This document shows, piece by piece, positions 47,891-61,380 of a DNA stretch of 64,000 nucleotides. A model generated the notes under the pieces. That model was not told where the DNA came from, did not search any database, and was given only the letters and a program-made list of their open reading frames with translations. A program made the position numbers and the translations under genes. This DNA comes from Sindora glabra (Eukaryota > Streptophyta > Magnoliopsida > Fabales > Fabaceae). The DNA lies in NCBI GenBank assembly GCA_020226215.1, contig CM035227.1, forward strand, positions 4,891,343 through 4,955,342. The letters run 5' to 3'. How positions within the stretch are numbered: position 1 is the stretch's first letter; each line of letters begins with the position of its first letter.

Positions 47891-49450
47891 AGTTATGTGT
47901 TGGGTGTCATAAGTTGACAATTACAATAATGTAGTAGACAAATATGCTCAATATAAAACAATACTTAGCGAAAAAATAAGCATATTGTTAAGGTTCTATG
48001 ATTGAAATTTGAAATTAATTCGAGTTATGTACTATTTTCCTAATTTTGTTAAATTTAGAAGTATTTTGATAATTTTAGCATAGTTCAAAATTTCAAAAGA
48101 GTTCGAGAAGCATGTACTTATAATCTTCACATTTTTATCTTTGTATTCGTGTATTTTGATGCGAATTAGACACATAGAGCATTGGAAAAAACAAGACTTG
48201 GTGAAAAAATAAGCATGTGATAAAGATTATATGGTTGAAATTTAGAATCAACCCGAGTTATGTACTATTTTTTTAATTTTTTTCAAATTTAGGGATATTT
48301 TGATAATTTTAACATGATTCAAGAATTTAGAAGAGTTCAAAGAACTTATATTTGTGATCATCACATTTTTATCTTCATGTCTATGCATTTTGGTACAAAT
48401 TGGATACTTAAAGCATTACGAAAAATAAGACCTGATGAAAAAATCAAGCATGTGTGTAAAGATTTTATGTCTAAAATTTGGAATCAACCTAGTTATGTAC
48501 TATTTTTTCTAATTTTTTCTAATTTAAAGGCATTTTGATAATTTTAGCATAGTTCGAGAATTTGAAAGAATTCAAGAGAATTTGAGGAACCTATATTTGT
48601 GATCCTAACATTTTTAACTTCGTGTTTGTGCATTTTTGTATGAATTGGACTCTTAGAGCATTGCAAAAAAAATTTATGACAACTCAAAAAAAGTATGTTT
48701 ACTTATGCCAAGTGAGTTTTTATTCAAAATACTTTTTAAAAGGTATTTTGATAATTTTAGCATGGTTTGAGAATTTAAAAGAGTTTGAGAAGCCTATACC
48801 TATAATCTTCACATTTTTATCTTTGTAGTCGTGTATTTTGATGTGAATTAGACACCCGGAGCATTGCAAAAAACAAGACTTGGTGAAAAAATTAGCATGT
48901 TATAAAGATTTTATAGTTGAAATTTATAATCAATTCGAGTTATGTACTATTTTGTCTATTTTTTTCAAATTTAGGGATATTTTGATAATTTTAGTATAAT
49001 TCAAGAATTTATAAAAGTTCGAAGAGCCTATATTGATGATCCTCACATTGTTATCTTTATGTCTATGCATTTTGGTACAAATTGGATACTTAAAGCATTA
49101 CAAAAAAACAAGACTTACTGAAAAAATTAAATATATGCGTAAAGGTTATGTGGTTGAAATTTGAAATCAATTTGAGTTATATACTATTTTTCCTTTTTTT
49201 TCAAATTTAGGAATATTTTGATAATTTTAGCATGGTTCGAGAATTTGAAAGAATTTAAAAAGCTTATCTTTGTGATCCTCACATTTTTCACTTCATGTTT
49301 GTGCATTTTAGCATGAAATGGATACTTAAAGCATTGCAAAAAAAGCTTATGACAATTTGAAAAAAGTGTGTTTACTTGTATCGAGTTAGTTTTTGCTTAA
49401 AATACTCTTTAAGGCAGTGGAGTATCGAAAAGGCTAATAAGGTGCCTTGA
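47890..49450 (+). repeat. Tandem array of ~235-bp units with a ~680-bp higher-order period
   Basis: Units begin with 'gcatt.c.aaaaa.aagac' at about 48180, 48413, 48658, 48861, 49095 and 49331, with a less complete one before 48180. Each contains 'tatgtactattttt', 'gatattttgataattttag' and 'cctcacatttttatctt'. Units at 48658 and 49331 share a different second half ('tatgac...gtttactt'), so every third unit matches best, giving a period of 674-683 bp. One more copy is at 53780-54100. No coding potential. Confidence 0.85.
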
Positions 49451-49720
49451 CATTGAACTACAGATTCGAATGTGTTAATTTGTGAGCATCTTTTACATAC
49501 TTAAAATTATAAAATGAGACATACATCAAGCAAATGGAATGTTCCTTTCCTTATTCAAATTTGTTTTGTTTGGCCTCTTATGGCTGAAGGTTCTATATAT
49601 TGGGTGATCTTACTGTTCAGTATGCATAAGTGCTTTAGAAACATTTGATTATGGCTTGCAGAGATTTTATTGTATATATGATAAATTTTTTATGTCCCTT
49701 AAAGGATCTATTGGCAAAGA
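49400..49720 (+). repeat. LTR-like segment, left copy
   Basis: From 'ggcagtggagtatcg' through 'ggctaataaggtgccttgacattga' to 'attttattgtatatatgataaat' this segment matches 54105-54400 in the same orientation. Together with the preceding array it looks like one LTR of an old Ty3/gypsy element. TG..CA ends and a primer site were not found. Confidence 0.55.
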
Positions 49721-49889
49721 TTTGACCAAAGGGCTCAAAAGATTAGATTAGCCCAAGAATCTAATGTGCAGAATGATGATGCATTTGAATGATCATGGAT
49801 TAGTGTAAGGGGTGCAATAATTTATGCTATAGGGCTTGTTTATATGCATGGGATATTAGTTATATGCTCATTCATAGTATTGGCATTGA

Positions 49890-52415
49890 GGGATGCTATC
49901 ACAACCCTAACCTGATCGTAACAGTGTGGAACCTCTCTACCGGTTTCCACCACCCTATTTTGCGTAATTAACTTAATGCTAACTTGTCAAATGTGGTGCA
50001 TTTATAAAAAAGAATAGTATTTCAAAGATAACGTTCATCAAGATTTCTACAAAAAAATATAAAAGTTAGGAATGCTTATAATTCTCTTAAAATAAAAATA
50101 AGCAAGCCTAACTGACTCTTAAAGAATCGGTTCAACATTCCATTGATCTAACTTTATAAAAAATAAGAGGCCTAAAATATATTTCTATGTATATGAGTTT
50201 GTGCTACCAAAATACCATTAATAAGCTCCTTGAACTTTAACTCTAAGGAGATGGAGGTGGAGGTAAAGGTGGAGGCTCAACCTGGGAGTTTGTAAAATAA
50301 AACATAAAGAAATGAGTTTGGGGCTCAACTAGTGAATAATCTATAGAAATAATAATAATTTACAGTAACTTACTTATCAAATTGTCCTTCTTTAATAAAA
50401 TATATCATGTTCAAACATATTAGTAAGTAAAAGTCATCAATATTAAGATTAATACATACTCATTTCATTTTTAATGTATCATATAATAATACTCATAATA
50501 AATGCACTTAACATCATGGTTCATTGAATGGATAAACAACAAATAAAATACATTTATTCTCTTTTTAACTCCTGGTCCAACCTTATATCCTACTCGCATG
50601 TTCCATCCTTATTCCTCCCAAGCCAACCTTATACCCTACCTACCTTATTACCAAAAATTTCTCATCCAATATTCATAACATCGTCCCTATCTCATTTCTC
50701 TTTTTTCATGCCACTCATGGCATGATTCTCAATGCAATTTAAATATCAAAGCTCAAGCTCCATTCAATATAATCATAATTCAATCGTAATGCCCATTACA
50801 ACACTTATCAACATAATTATATTATCTTGTATAGCTACAAGTATTTGCATATATCAAAGTACTTAATTTATAAAGTGTATTTCAACATATATATCTCATT
50901 CCATGAATGATGCAATGAGTTTATCATATCACATATTATAATACATAGCTTTTATCTTGTTCTATCTCAATTATCCAACTCATGCAATTATCTCATATTA
51001 GCATGAACCACTCTATCTTTGATATTTAATGATTAAATACTCATGACTGTTGTTATGAGTTATGAAAACATAAAACAAATAGAGCATGGATCATTATATG
51101 ATTTTCTTATCTATGACCTTTGGGTAATCTTTTAAGAATAACTCAAAATTTATAAAGATAAATTTCATAAAACTTATTTCATATGAAAATAGATTAAATT
51201 AGATTTTTATAGACTGGTCATTTGCCTAAATCGGCTAAGTTTTGAAAAGATTATGCCCTTTTTAAAAATAGATGCAAAAAATTCATTTCTAAAATGTTGA
51301 ATTTTTTACCTCTGTCTATTTTTTTATTATATCTTAAAATATATATAATATTTTAATTTGAAACTAATTTCATTTGAAAGTAGACTCAATTACCTTTAAA
51401 ATTATAGATGGTTTGTTTAAAAGGAATATAAGATGAAAGAATTATGCCCCTTTAAAATTGACATAAAATTTTATAATCGATGAATTAATTAGTGAATCAA
51501 TTCATCCACCCAATTTTCGCCTATGAATCCCTGGAATTGATTGGTGAATTGATTTACACATAAAAACTCAAATTTTTATAAAATTTTCACTATATAACCG
51601 ATCCAAAATATCTTATAAATATATATAATGCACATCAAACCTAAGTATAATTATCAATACACATATCTAACATCTTATATCACCTCTTTCCATCATTTAT
51701 TACTTCTATAACATCAAAATAAATCAGAATCAAGCAAAGTCACAAATTAACCTATATTTCACATATATCTTCATATAACCTTAAAATCCATAGATTTAGC
51801 TAGATTATCTACTCACATTGTATGGAAAAGGATGTTAGAAGGCTAGTTTGATAATTTTTCAGCCCCTGATCACATCAAAATTAATGGATTCCATAATTAG
51901 GGCTCAAAATGTTTCACAAAATCAAATAAATTTCATCAATCAATAAGAAATAAGAAGGATTCTTGATGAAAATATTATTCTTACCTTGATTGGAGGAACA
52001 AATTAATAAAATTTGGAGCCTTCTTGCTTAATTAAAGGAATGGTAAAAGAAATTCTTGTTGAGAGAGGTGGAAGAGTAAGAGGAATGAGGAGAATGAAAA
52101 GAATATAGGGATTAGGGCTGAAATAAAAAAAATAAAGCCCTAAAGGCATTTTAAAAAAAAAATGCTCCTAAATCTCTTCCATACTCATATACTCACTTAT
52201 ATTAGTGTATAATTTTAAACCTCAAGATTCTAATAAACTTTCCCTAATAAAATTTCACTTGAATCATATTTTCACATTCTTACTTTTATCAATTCTATTT
52301 TATTTTCTATTTCATACATAATATTCTTAATTTATCTAAATTTATTAGTTATCTCAACCATTCTTTCTCATATTAAAATTTGTATTTTATTAATAATTAT
52401 AGAGGGTGTAATAGA
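49890..52415. mobile_element. Possible ~2.5-kb solo LTR nested in the older element
   Basis: The left end reads TGCTATCACAACCCTAACC, and the right end, inverted, reads TGCATCTATTACACCCTC. This gives the inverted CTATxACAxCCC...GGGTGTAATAG pattern seen at the edges of long LTRs of Tekay/Del-type gypsy elements. The interior is non-coding. No clear 5-bp duplication flanks it, and the ends are inferred from sequence texture. Confidence 0.35.
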
Positions 52416-53760
52416 TGCAAACCATTATCCAAATGAATAAGTGAATTAATGGTTAATCTAGAGAAAGAAACCTTGATCTTGCTAAAAGGCTTAACTATTT
52501 TCAGAAGATATGCTGGAGCCCAAAAAGGAAAACTTGATTGTATAGAAATACATGACCATAATTAATGGACACATCCTAAAGGATGGTATATTAGAGTAAT
52601 ACACTAAGTGAATCACTCCAAAGGGAATAATCTAAAATTGTATTAAGGTAATTTGGATCGACCATTCATGTTACTTAAGGGATTAAAGCTAAAGGGCAAA
52701 GTAAATATTTAATGGAATTAATGCAATGTGCATAATTTATAGATTTGATAGAGAATGTGTAATCTCTCATAAAATTCTTTGATGTAATGAGCTAGACTAC
52801 ATAGTTACAATGTTGGGTAGCAACAATAACTCAAATGAATGGTAATAAACTAGCATTACATAATCGCAATATTAAGAAAGTTTATAGTAATGATCATAAA
52901 TTTACTCATGTATAGACAAAGTGAAACTAGAGCTAGAGTAAAGGAAGCTTTATGCTCAACCTCCTTCAAAATATTAAAGTAGGGAACCCATTAGAAGATG
53001 CACACACAAAATTCATCGAAAGACACAAAGAAAAGGTCGTAAGGACTTTGATGTTAAAGTACATCAATTCTAAGTAAGTTATGGTAGCTAATAAGATGCC
53101 AAAAGGTATCAATTCAAAAAGGTTCAAAGGATTTAATCAAGTGTGAAAGTGACATTATGAAGTATTATGGATTAATCGAAAGTGATGCAAGTGAACTTGT
53201 AAGTAAGACTATGGGGCTTATGCATAAATCAAGTGTAAGTCTTGAATTTTACCCTAATGTAATGGGTCATCAAGTGTAAAACATTTGTTAATAGGTAATT
53301 CAGAGTGCTAAGTATTGTTCATGAGTTATAGTTTTAACACATACTTTTGCTACAAAGGTGCTATCTATACAAGCTACAAAGGTAGTGAGCAATAATTGTA
53401 AAGGTAACTGCCCATCAAATAAGTTATAAAGGTAATGAGTTCAGGAGAGTTAGTAAGAAAAAGGCATTAGAAGGTGTCAAGACATTTTGAAAGGAGTATA
53501 TAGATATAGTCCTCTAGGAAGATGTATTTTACTAAAAAGATATTAATATTACAGAGGCAATAGTCTAAACATAAGATGGGAGAACATTTACAGCCCTTAA
53601 AGAGACAAGCATAAGTAGTTAAGGTAATAACTCAGAAGAGTATGTTAAAGATCAACATGAAGTTTTGAGAAAGTAAGTAGATTCATTATGAAATCGTGTC
53701 AGATTGAAGTGTCAATGAGGCATTCATATTTGAAATAAGGAAAAATATCACAAGCTGGCA
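52416..53760 (+). other. Decayed internal part of an old retroelement
   Basis: Lies between two LTR-like copies. Scraps of sequence read like worn-out coding DNA with stops everywhere. No domain can be named. Confidence 0.3.
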
Positions 53761-53769
53761 TTTGTGATA

Positions 53770-54420
53770 TTCTAATAAGCAAACATGCTCGATTTAAAAT
53801 AAGACTTAGTGAAGAAATTAAGCTTATTGTAAAGGTCTTGTGGATAAAGTTAGGAATTAATCTAACTTGTGTATTATTTTGTATAATTTCCTCAAGTTTG
53901 AAGGGTATTTTAATAATTTTAACATGGTTTGAGAATTCAAAAGAATTCAAAAAGCCTATATTTATAATCCTTACATTTTTACCTTCATATCAATTCATTT
54001 TGGTTTGAATTAGATAACCTAAAGCATTGTGAAAAGAGCTTATAATTACTCGATAAAAGTATATTTACTTGTGTTAAGTGAACTCTTATTTAAAATATTT
54101 TTTAAGGAAGTAGAGTGTTTGGAAGGCTAACAAGGTGCCTTAGCACTGAGCTAAAGACTCAAATGTTTGAATTATAGTCATCCGCTATACACTCAAAATT
54201 ATAGAATAAGATATATATCAAGCAAATAGAGTATTCTTCTCCCTATTGAAATTTATCCTTTTTGGTTTGTTGTGCCTAGAGACTTCATGTGTAAGGCAAT
54301 ATTGAAGCTTGGTATGTGTGGGTGCATTAATAACATTTAATTATTACTTATAGACATATTGTACATGGGATTTTATTGTATAAGTGATAAATCTTCAATA
54401 TCCTGCTATTTTTACCAAAT
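53770..54420 (+). repeat. LTR-like segment, right copy
   Basis: Begins with one unit of the ~235-bp repeat ('aagacttagtgaagaaattaag' at about 53802) and continues with the same order of landmarks as 49337-49720: 'gtgaa..gcttat', 'gtttggaaggctaacaagg', 'ccttagcactgag', 'atatatatcaagcaaat', 'attttattgtataagtgat'. It has one unit where the left copy has six. Confidence 0.6.
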
Positions 54421-54429
54421 GTGTAATGA

Positions 54430-57400
54430 GTAAGTTTTAATAAGAAGGTTGACATATTCATTAAGAGTGACAAGTATGTGTTGCATGGTTTCAGCTAGAA
54501 AGTCATTAGCCTGTGATACCGAAGGTTACTTGTTGCTTTCATAAAACCTCTTCATCTCCTTCAAAGCAAAATATTTGCTAATTTTAATTTTTCTCTAATG
54601 AAACACCACAATTGCTACCTATAAACCTTAAATTATCATCTTATACAAGTCTTTTGAAATTTTATGATTTGGAAATTTTGCATTTCTTGGGTCGATGCTC
54701 TAGTTAGCAACCTACTTTAATGAAATCAAAATTTTAATATTTTTATAATTCCAGTTCTTTAAAACTAAACATAAATATCTGAAAGTTAATATTATGCTCT
54801 CATCATGACCAAAATCCTTTGTTGAAATAAGATATGATCCAATCCATTTAATATTATGATTTTTTAATACAAATTACTTGAAATTTCTTCCATGATTACA
54901 TTTTCATTTTCTTGCTATCTAGATCTAAATCTACATGTATGGGCTTCCTTTATGCAATGATGTTTTGTTATTTTGTTCAAAATCATTCCTACATGTTGGT
55001 AATTCAGATTTGGATATATCTAATATTTCTAAATCATTCCTTTTTGAAAACTTATATTTTTTCTAAAGTTACTATAATTTTTCTAAGATTTCAATTAGGT
55101 TTTCTTGAACTCCTTTAATTTTTTTTTCATTTCTCCCTAGCTAAATCAAGTAGATTAGTAACACTTTAAGAATTGTTAATTCTTGATGAAAATTACTATT
55201 AGATTTGCCTAACTACAGACACATTGCAATCCAAAATTTTATATTTTGTGGTTGCATGTGTTTTATTCAAATTAATAATCTATGTGCAAATTAAAATGTT
55301 TCTATAAAATTGCATGTTGTGAAAAGATGATCCATAATTACTTCATGCTTTTGACAAAAAGGGCATACTCTCGAAAACTTTAATATGTTTATTTCTTAAA
55401 AAAGAAAGTAGTATGCCATGATAAATTTTCCATAGAAAAAATATTACTCTACTTGAACCAGGCAAATTTTATAATTCACTCTATAAAATGCTATGATTAT
55501 AATCTATGATTTTTTGCTTAAGAAGTTTTTGGTAGCTTTTTTAAACTATATAATATCCTCTAAAGGATTTAGTCTAGGCTAACAAATCAAAGGATCCTAT
55601 TTTAGAAATGGGGTTATGTAATATTTTTTATACTATATCAAAATTATAATGCACCTACAATAATGTTATATTCTATTCATATTGATTATTATTAATTAGA
55701 TCACTTGCCTTATTTATTACTTAAAGAGCAGGTAAATTTGGTGTCCATCAATATTTACTAGTAATATTTATTAGTAAACCATTTCTTGGTAACCAGTTCA
55801 AATGATTTTCAACGGTTTTGGCATTCTGATAAATATTTATCCATCTCCAAGTAGAGTTATAATGCTTATTTGTCATGTTTTCAAAATTTTAGCATTGTAT
55901 TTTGCTATTATAGCATTTGACATTAATAATGACTAATTTTGAATCTCTAACCAATCCTCTAAAATTTTTTAGCAAGCACGGTCTCATTAAAGAGTGAAAG
56001 ATTAATTGGACTAAGGCCTCCTTTTTTTAATCAGATAAAGAAGATGTTTTTGAGCCATATGATGAAAATTTTTTGTACTCCAATTCATATTTCACAAAAA
56101 ATTGATAATTAATGAGAAAAATTTTTAAATAATGTTTTAAGGTTACTTATAGCACTCATTTTGTAAATAAAATAAATTGAAGGATATTTTTGCATGAAAT
56201 CATCCTTCCTACTAGAGAGAATAAACAAGTTATCTATCTTTATAATTTGCTTGATAATTTTTCTAAAATTTTCTAACCAATTTTTTCATATCTTTTAGTT
56301 GATCAATGAAAGCGCCTTCCAATGGTTTTAAAGTATTGTAACTGCCTCTATTGGCTTTGAAAAAAATTAACACATCATTAGCATAAAATAAATAGGAAAT
56401 TACAAAAGCTTTCTAGTAATTTTAACACCTTGAATGTGCCCTTATTAACATTATTAAGAGAACATTAAGGACCAGAACAAAAAATAAGGAGAAAAAGGGT
56501 CCTCTTATCTTAATCCATTTCTAGGTTTTATTTGTTATGTATTTTCATTTGCAATAACCTTGTATGTAGCTATAATGATGCATTGATTAATGATTGCCTC
56601 CAAGATTCAAGAATCCTATATGCTATAAAACATTTATAATGAATTCTTAAGAAACATTATCAAATGCTTTATGTAAGTTTAATCTCATTACTGCCTAATA
56701 ATTTTTCTTTCATTTACTTCTCCTTATGAATTGCAGTAATTTAATTGTTAATATGATATTATTTGTTATAAGTCTTCCTTTTAGAAAGGCATTCTAATAA
56801 GGAGATATCAAATCATCCATCAATTGTCACATTCTATTTTCCAATATCTTTGAAATGAATTTATATGTGATATTACAAAGATTTATTGGTTTGAAGTTTA
56901 CAAATGTTTTAATTTTTTTTTCTTTTGAATAAATGTAATACATTTTATTTAACTTTTTAAGCAAAAACCCCTTGTGTTGAAAAGATTGGATCATTTGAAA
57001 TGAACTAATGATTAACTAGAAATATTGATAGAATCTAGCAGGGAATCCATTTAGCCTTAGTACTTTATCTGGATAACTTTCCTTGATTGCAACCTTAATT
57101 TCATCAATTATGACTAGTTTATTTAGAATTTGTAGATGATGAGATTATAATTTGGGCAAATCAACATTATCAAGAATAAATATATCTTCTTGAGAACTAT
57201 TATTACCACTAAACAAACTTTTAAAATGATTTTTGGCTTTAGTTTTAATATTTGAAAGATCACCCTCCCATTCTTTATTCTTAATTTTCAAAATTCTTCT
57301 TTTAGCTTTTCTTTTGGTGACTAATGTATAAAAGTACTTTGTATTTTGATCACTATTGATAAGCTATAACTATCTAGCCTTTTAAACCCAACATATTTCT

Positions 57401-60400
57401 TAGTAATTCATAAGATATTCTAATTATTTATTTATCTCAAATGCTTCTTCATTACATAATTTATATAAATATTTTTGCTTTTACTCTAATTATTCTATTC
57501 TCTTAGACTTTGCTCTATATTTTTTCATTTTTATTGAAATGAAAAGGCTATTGACCCATTATGAGAGGTATTCCATGCTTTTTCAACCATTTTTCTACAA
57601 TTTATATGTGCAAACCACATAATTTGAAATTTAAAAGAGAACTTTTTAAAAGAAGTATGTTCATCTATTTGAATAATGATTATAGCATAATTTGATGCAA
57701 ATATAGGTAAAGTATAAATAATCATGAATAGAAACATATTTATCCATTCAATATTACCAATATATCTGTTTAATCTTTCCGAAACAACATCCTTTCATGT
57801 TCTACTATTAGTTCAGGGGAACCATATACCTTTAGGTAGGATGTCTATCGTATTTTTAACTATAGCAGATGGTATTGAAATCCTAAGCTCCTTGTATGTT
57901 TTCATGTTGACTAAGCTTTTCTTTTAAGTTAAGAACCTAATTAAAGTCTCTAAAAAGCAACTAAGCTTTTTTTCTAGTAGTTATAGAATGATGACAAAAG
58001 GATATAAAGTTCCACAAAAGATGTCTATCAACAAGCTTTAGCAGTCCATATATGCTAGATAGCAAGAAAATATGATCTTCCATACCTGAACATATATCTA
58101 ATATGTAGAATGATCCAAAACAATAACCTAGAAATATTGTTCCCAAGTTAATATTTGATGTCCCTAAACATTAGTACCCATGCCTTTAGCGAATCTATAC
58201 TATCTAAGAAATTTAAGGGAATATTGAACTACCTAAAAAGTTTCAAGTAAGAGAATAAAGTTTATTTAATTTTATTGTAATAGTTATCTATATTTATTAA
58301 TTATTGAAGGACAGTTGGGACTTTAACTATTTTAAGTAAGGAGAATTATTGCTGGTGAGGATTTTGTTTTAGGACAACCTCTTGAAACCTCAAATCACAA
58401 AATGCAAGGCTAACAGATAAGTTTTCTATTTCCATATCCAAACCTTTAGTTGTTAACTACAAGAATTCATTCCTTAAATGTTAACAGATTTCTTTTTCAA
58501 TGCACAAATATTTTATTAAATTATTGCAAGAGTTTTATTAAAAAAATAAGTTTTTTGTTACTTCTATCTTCCTTTTGAAAATTATATTTCCTTTTTCTAA
58601 TTTCCTTATGATGATGCAAGGTGCAATCATAATTCATATAATCAATTATCACAAGAAAGAAAGATTTTCATAATTATATGTAATTATTTTCTTTCCTTTT
58701 GAATTTTATATAAAAGAAAATTGAAATTTCTTAATTTCTTCTTTTGTTATTTTTATGATGGTAAACCTTTTATTTTAAATTGGCATAAGCTAAAATTCAT
58801 GTTTCCTTTTCTTTGAAATTTTATAAAATTGCTAATTATGATTGAATAATTAATGTAATGATAAAATTTGTTACCATAGCAGGAAAAACCTCCACAAAAG
58901 ATAAAGGATAAAATATAAGAAAGTAATTAAGTTCTAATTATCCATTAGAACTAAGGGACATTAAATTTATATCAAGGACAAATTGATATTATCATCCAAA
59001 GATAAAGCTTTTATATTAAGCTCAGATATTTCTCAAAATTGGCTACATATTAGAATTCTTGGAAATATGAAAGTTATTTCTTCTTTGAATTCTTTTTAAT
59101 ATAGAAATTATGTTTTTGTTACTTTTTATATGCAATCTTCTACGAAAATCATTTCTAATCAATAAAGATGACTAACTTGTCATGTTTATGCCATTAAAAG
59201 TTTGATTCTTAAATTGAAACATAGGAAGAGTATTAATTTCAACATTTATATCACTAATATCTATGGTAAAAATGCAAAGAGAAGACTTTTAAAGTAGTAG
59301 TATTACTTGACTCGCCTTATTTAATGGTAGATGGAATTAGCTAAGCATTAGTGAGAAATACCTCACCTTGAGTGTGAATATTTTTAGAGTTTTTTGTTAC
59401 TCCAAAATAAAATCTTGATCTAAAAAAGCTTAAGTGTGAAGAAGATTATTATCTGGTGAAAATTGATAGTTTTAATTCAATTTCACATCATTACTACTAT
59501 TATCTTGATTTTGAATTAAAAGTTCTTAATTTTGAACATTCTTAATATCTACATTTGTCTGTTCAAGAAATTGCTAAAGTTCAACCTAATTTAGGGTAAA
59601 ATTTAGTTAATTATAAAATAAAGTGTTGAGGAGTTTGTAATTGAGTTAAAAAAGAAAATTGATAAATAGCATGATTATTGAAAGTTTCTCTATGAACATC
59701 TATTAGATGATAATGAGTTTATTTTCTTCTAATCTTAACTTAACTTTTGTTATTTGTTTTCTTATACTTTTATTAAAAGCTCTAGTATCTTAAACAAAAT
59801 GATATATTTCAAGAATCACCTCTATGTCAAGTTGAAATCTTTCCCTTATATTTTGCATTTGCTGTTCAATATCATCATTAACTTCTTCATAACTTTTGTT
59901 ACAAGATAATGCTAATTGTCTAATTCTTCCACAATGAAAGAAAATATTAGAGATCCTTTCATATTTGTACTAGATCTAAACATTAAGTGTCATTATCTAA
60001 TTTTAAATGAAAATCCATAAACAAAAGGGAATAAGGATTAATGTATATTCTTAATCTAACATATCTTAAATTTCTAGGAAAATTAGATGGCAATTAATTT
60101 ATTGAACTTCACTTATCATAGAGCATATATATTCTAAAAAATTAATGGTTTAATATTACAAAGGAAGACCCCCAAAGTTAAACCCATATAAGGAAGCTAT
60201 CAATATGAGCATATTCCAATCTCAAGTTCAACAACCATAAATTTAGGATAAGTAAAGCACTTCAAATAGACCAAGGGCTATTAAATAATATGTAATCTTT
60301 ATCTTCAGCTAGTTGAAATTGTATGACATAAACTTATTTAACACATCTAATAACTTGACATCCTCCTCTTAGTTGCTAGATTCTATGAAAAATAGAATTA

Positions 60401-60840
60401 AGAGAAATGACAAAAATGTACCTTTCATCTATAGGTAATAGACTAAACATAAAAAACACAAATTCCAATCTTCTCTACTATTTCTAACATCATCTGGCAC
60501 ATGATAAATAATTAGACCTTTAAGTGCTTTAAGTCATAAAAGCTCTTGATCATCATTAAACTCTATGTTTTCTAAATCAAATCAACTCTCACTCCCATCA
60601 AATTCCCTTACTATTAACATATAGGATATAGCTAACTTTGAAACTTGTAGAAGGATGGAAGCTCTAAAAAGAACATAACAAGGAATGGATAAAGGATGAA
60701 AACAAATTCAATATTTTTTAAATGAAAATTCAAATTAAATAGAAAAAAGCATTGAAGTTTAAAGAAGATTATGGAAAAGAGAGAACTAGAAAAAAGTTTG
60801 ATAAGGTTTAAGATAGTTGCTTTTGCTTTTTAGAAAACTA
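54430..60840 (-). mobile_element. Decayed LINE (non-LTR retrotransposon), minus strand
   Basis: Reading from about 60840 downward: an ORF1-like part with a zinc knuckle CGR (about 59905-59945), an endonuclease-like part including a DFN motif (about 57930-58150), reverse transcriptase with the G-L-R-stop-E-D-P-F-S-P-Y box (about 56480-56520) and YAND where YADD or FADD is expected (about 56365-56395), KKGGLSPINLSLFNE (about 55985-56030), and a zf-RVT motif CPFC...HLF..C (about 55320-55385). Stops and frameshifts are frequent, so it is inactive. The exact ends, tail and target duplication are not determined. Confidence 0.8.
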
Positions 60841-61380
60841 TTATACACACCTCAATATTTTTATTCCTTTTCCATTACATATCCTAAGAAAATATTTGAA
60901 TGTTTTATCTTAAAAAATAAAGGTGGACTCTCTCTTTGAGAAAGAACAATGTAGCACTTATGAATTATTTGTTAAAAAAGATAATCTTCTTTATTATAGT
61001 AGTAAGAAAATTTAAAAATCTCATTGTATAGATAGGAATAATAAATTAGTTCCTTAAAGAATTCCTTTTATGCCAGCAAATCTTGAACAAAAACTTTTAT
61101 CTTACAAGGAATCACTGAATGGACAAATTTTTGGGGCTTATTAACAAGCATTCTTCGATAAAAAAGATATAGAGGTGGAAACAACATTTGACAATAAAGA
61201 GCACAAGCCTTTAGAAAATTATAAAATTAAAGTTGACTTGTCCAAAGAAGTAAAAACTTAGATTAGAAAAAAATGGAAGTTATCTCTTATTGTTAAAGTT
61301 TTTGGTAGAAGCTTTGAATATAATTATTTAAAATGGAAATTACAGGTTTTTTAGAAACCTTAAGATCACATGGATGTCAT
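60840..61380. other. Junction between two head-to-head LINEs
   Basis: AT-rich DNA between the 5' side of the minus-strand LINE and the 5' side of the plus-strand LINE. It may contain worn ORF1 starts or 5' leaders of either. Nothing definite seen. Confidence 0.35.

Noticed and set aside
47890..49450. Regularly spaced repeats that might suggest a CRISPR-like array
   Set aside because: The units are ~235 bp, diverged, contiguous and AT-rich, without short identical repeats and unique spacers. This is a plant genome.
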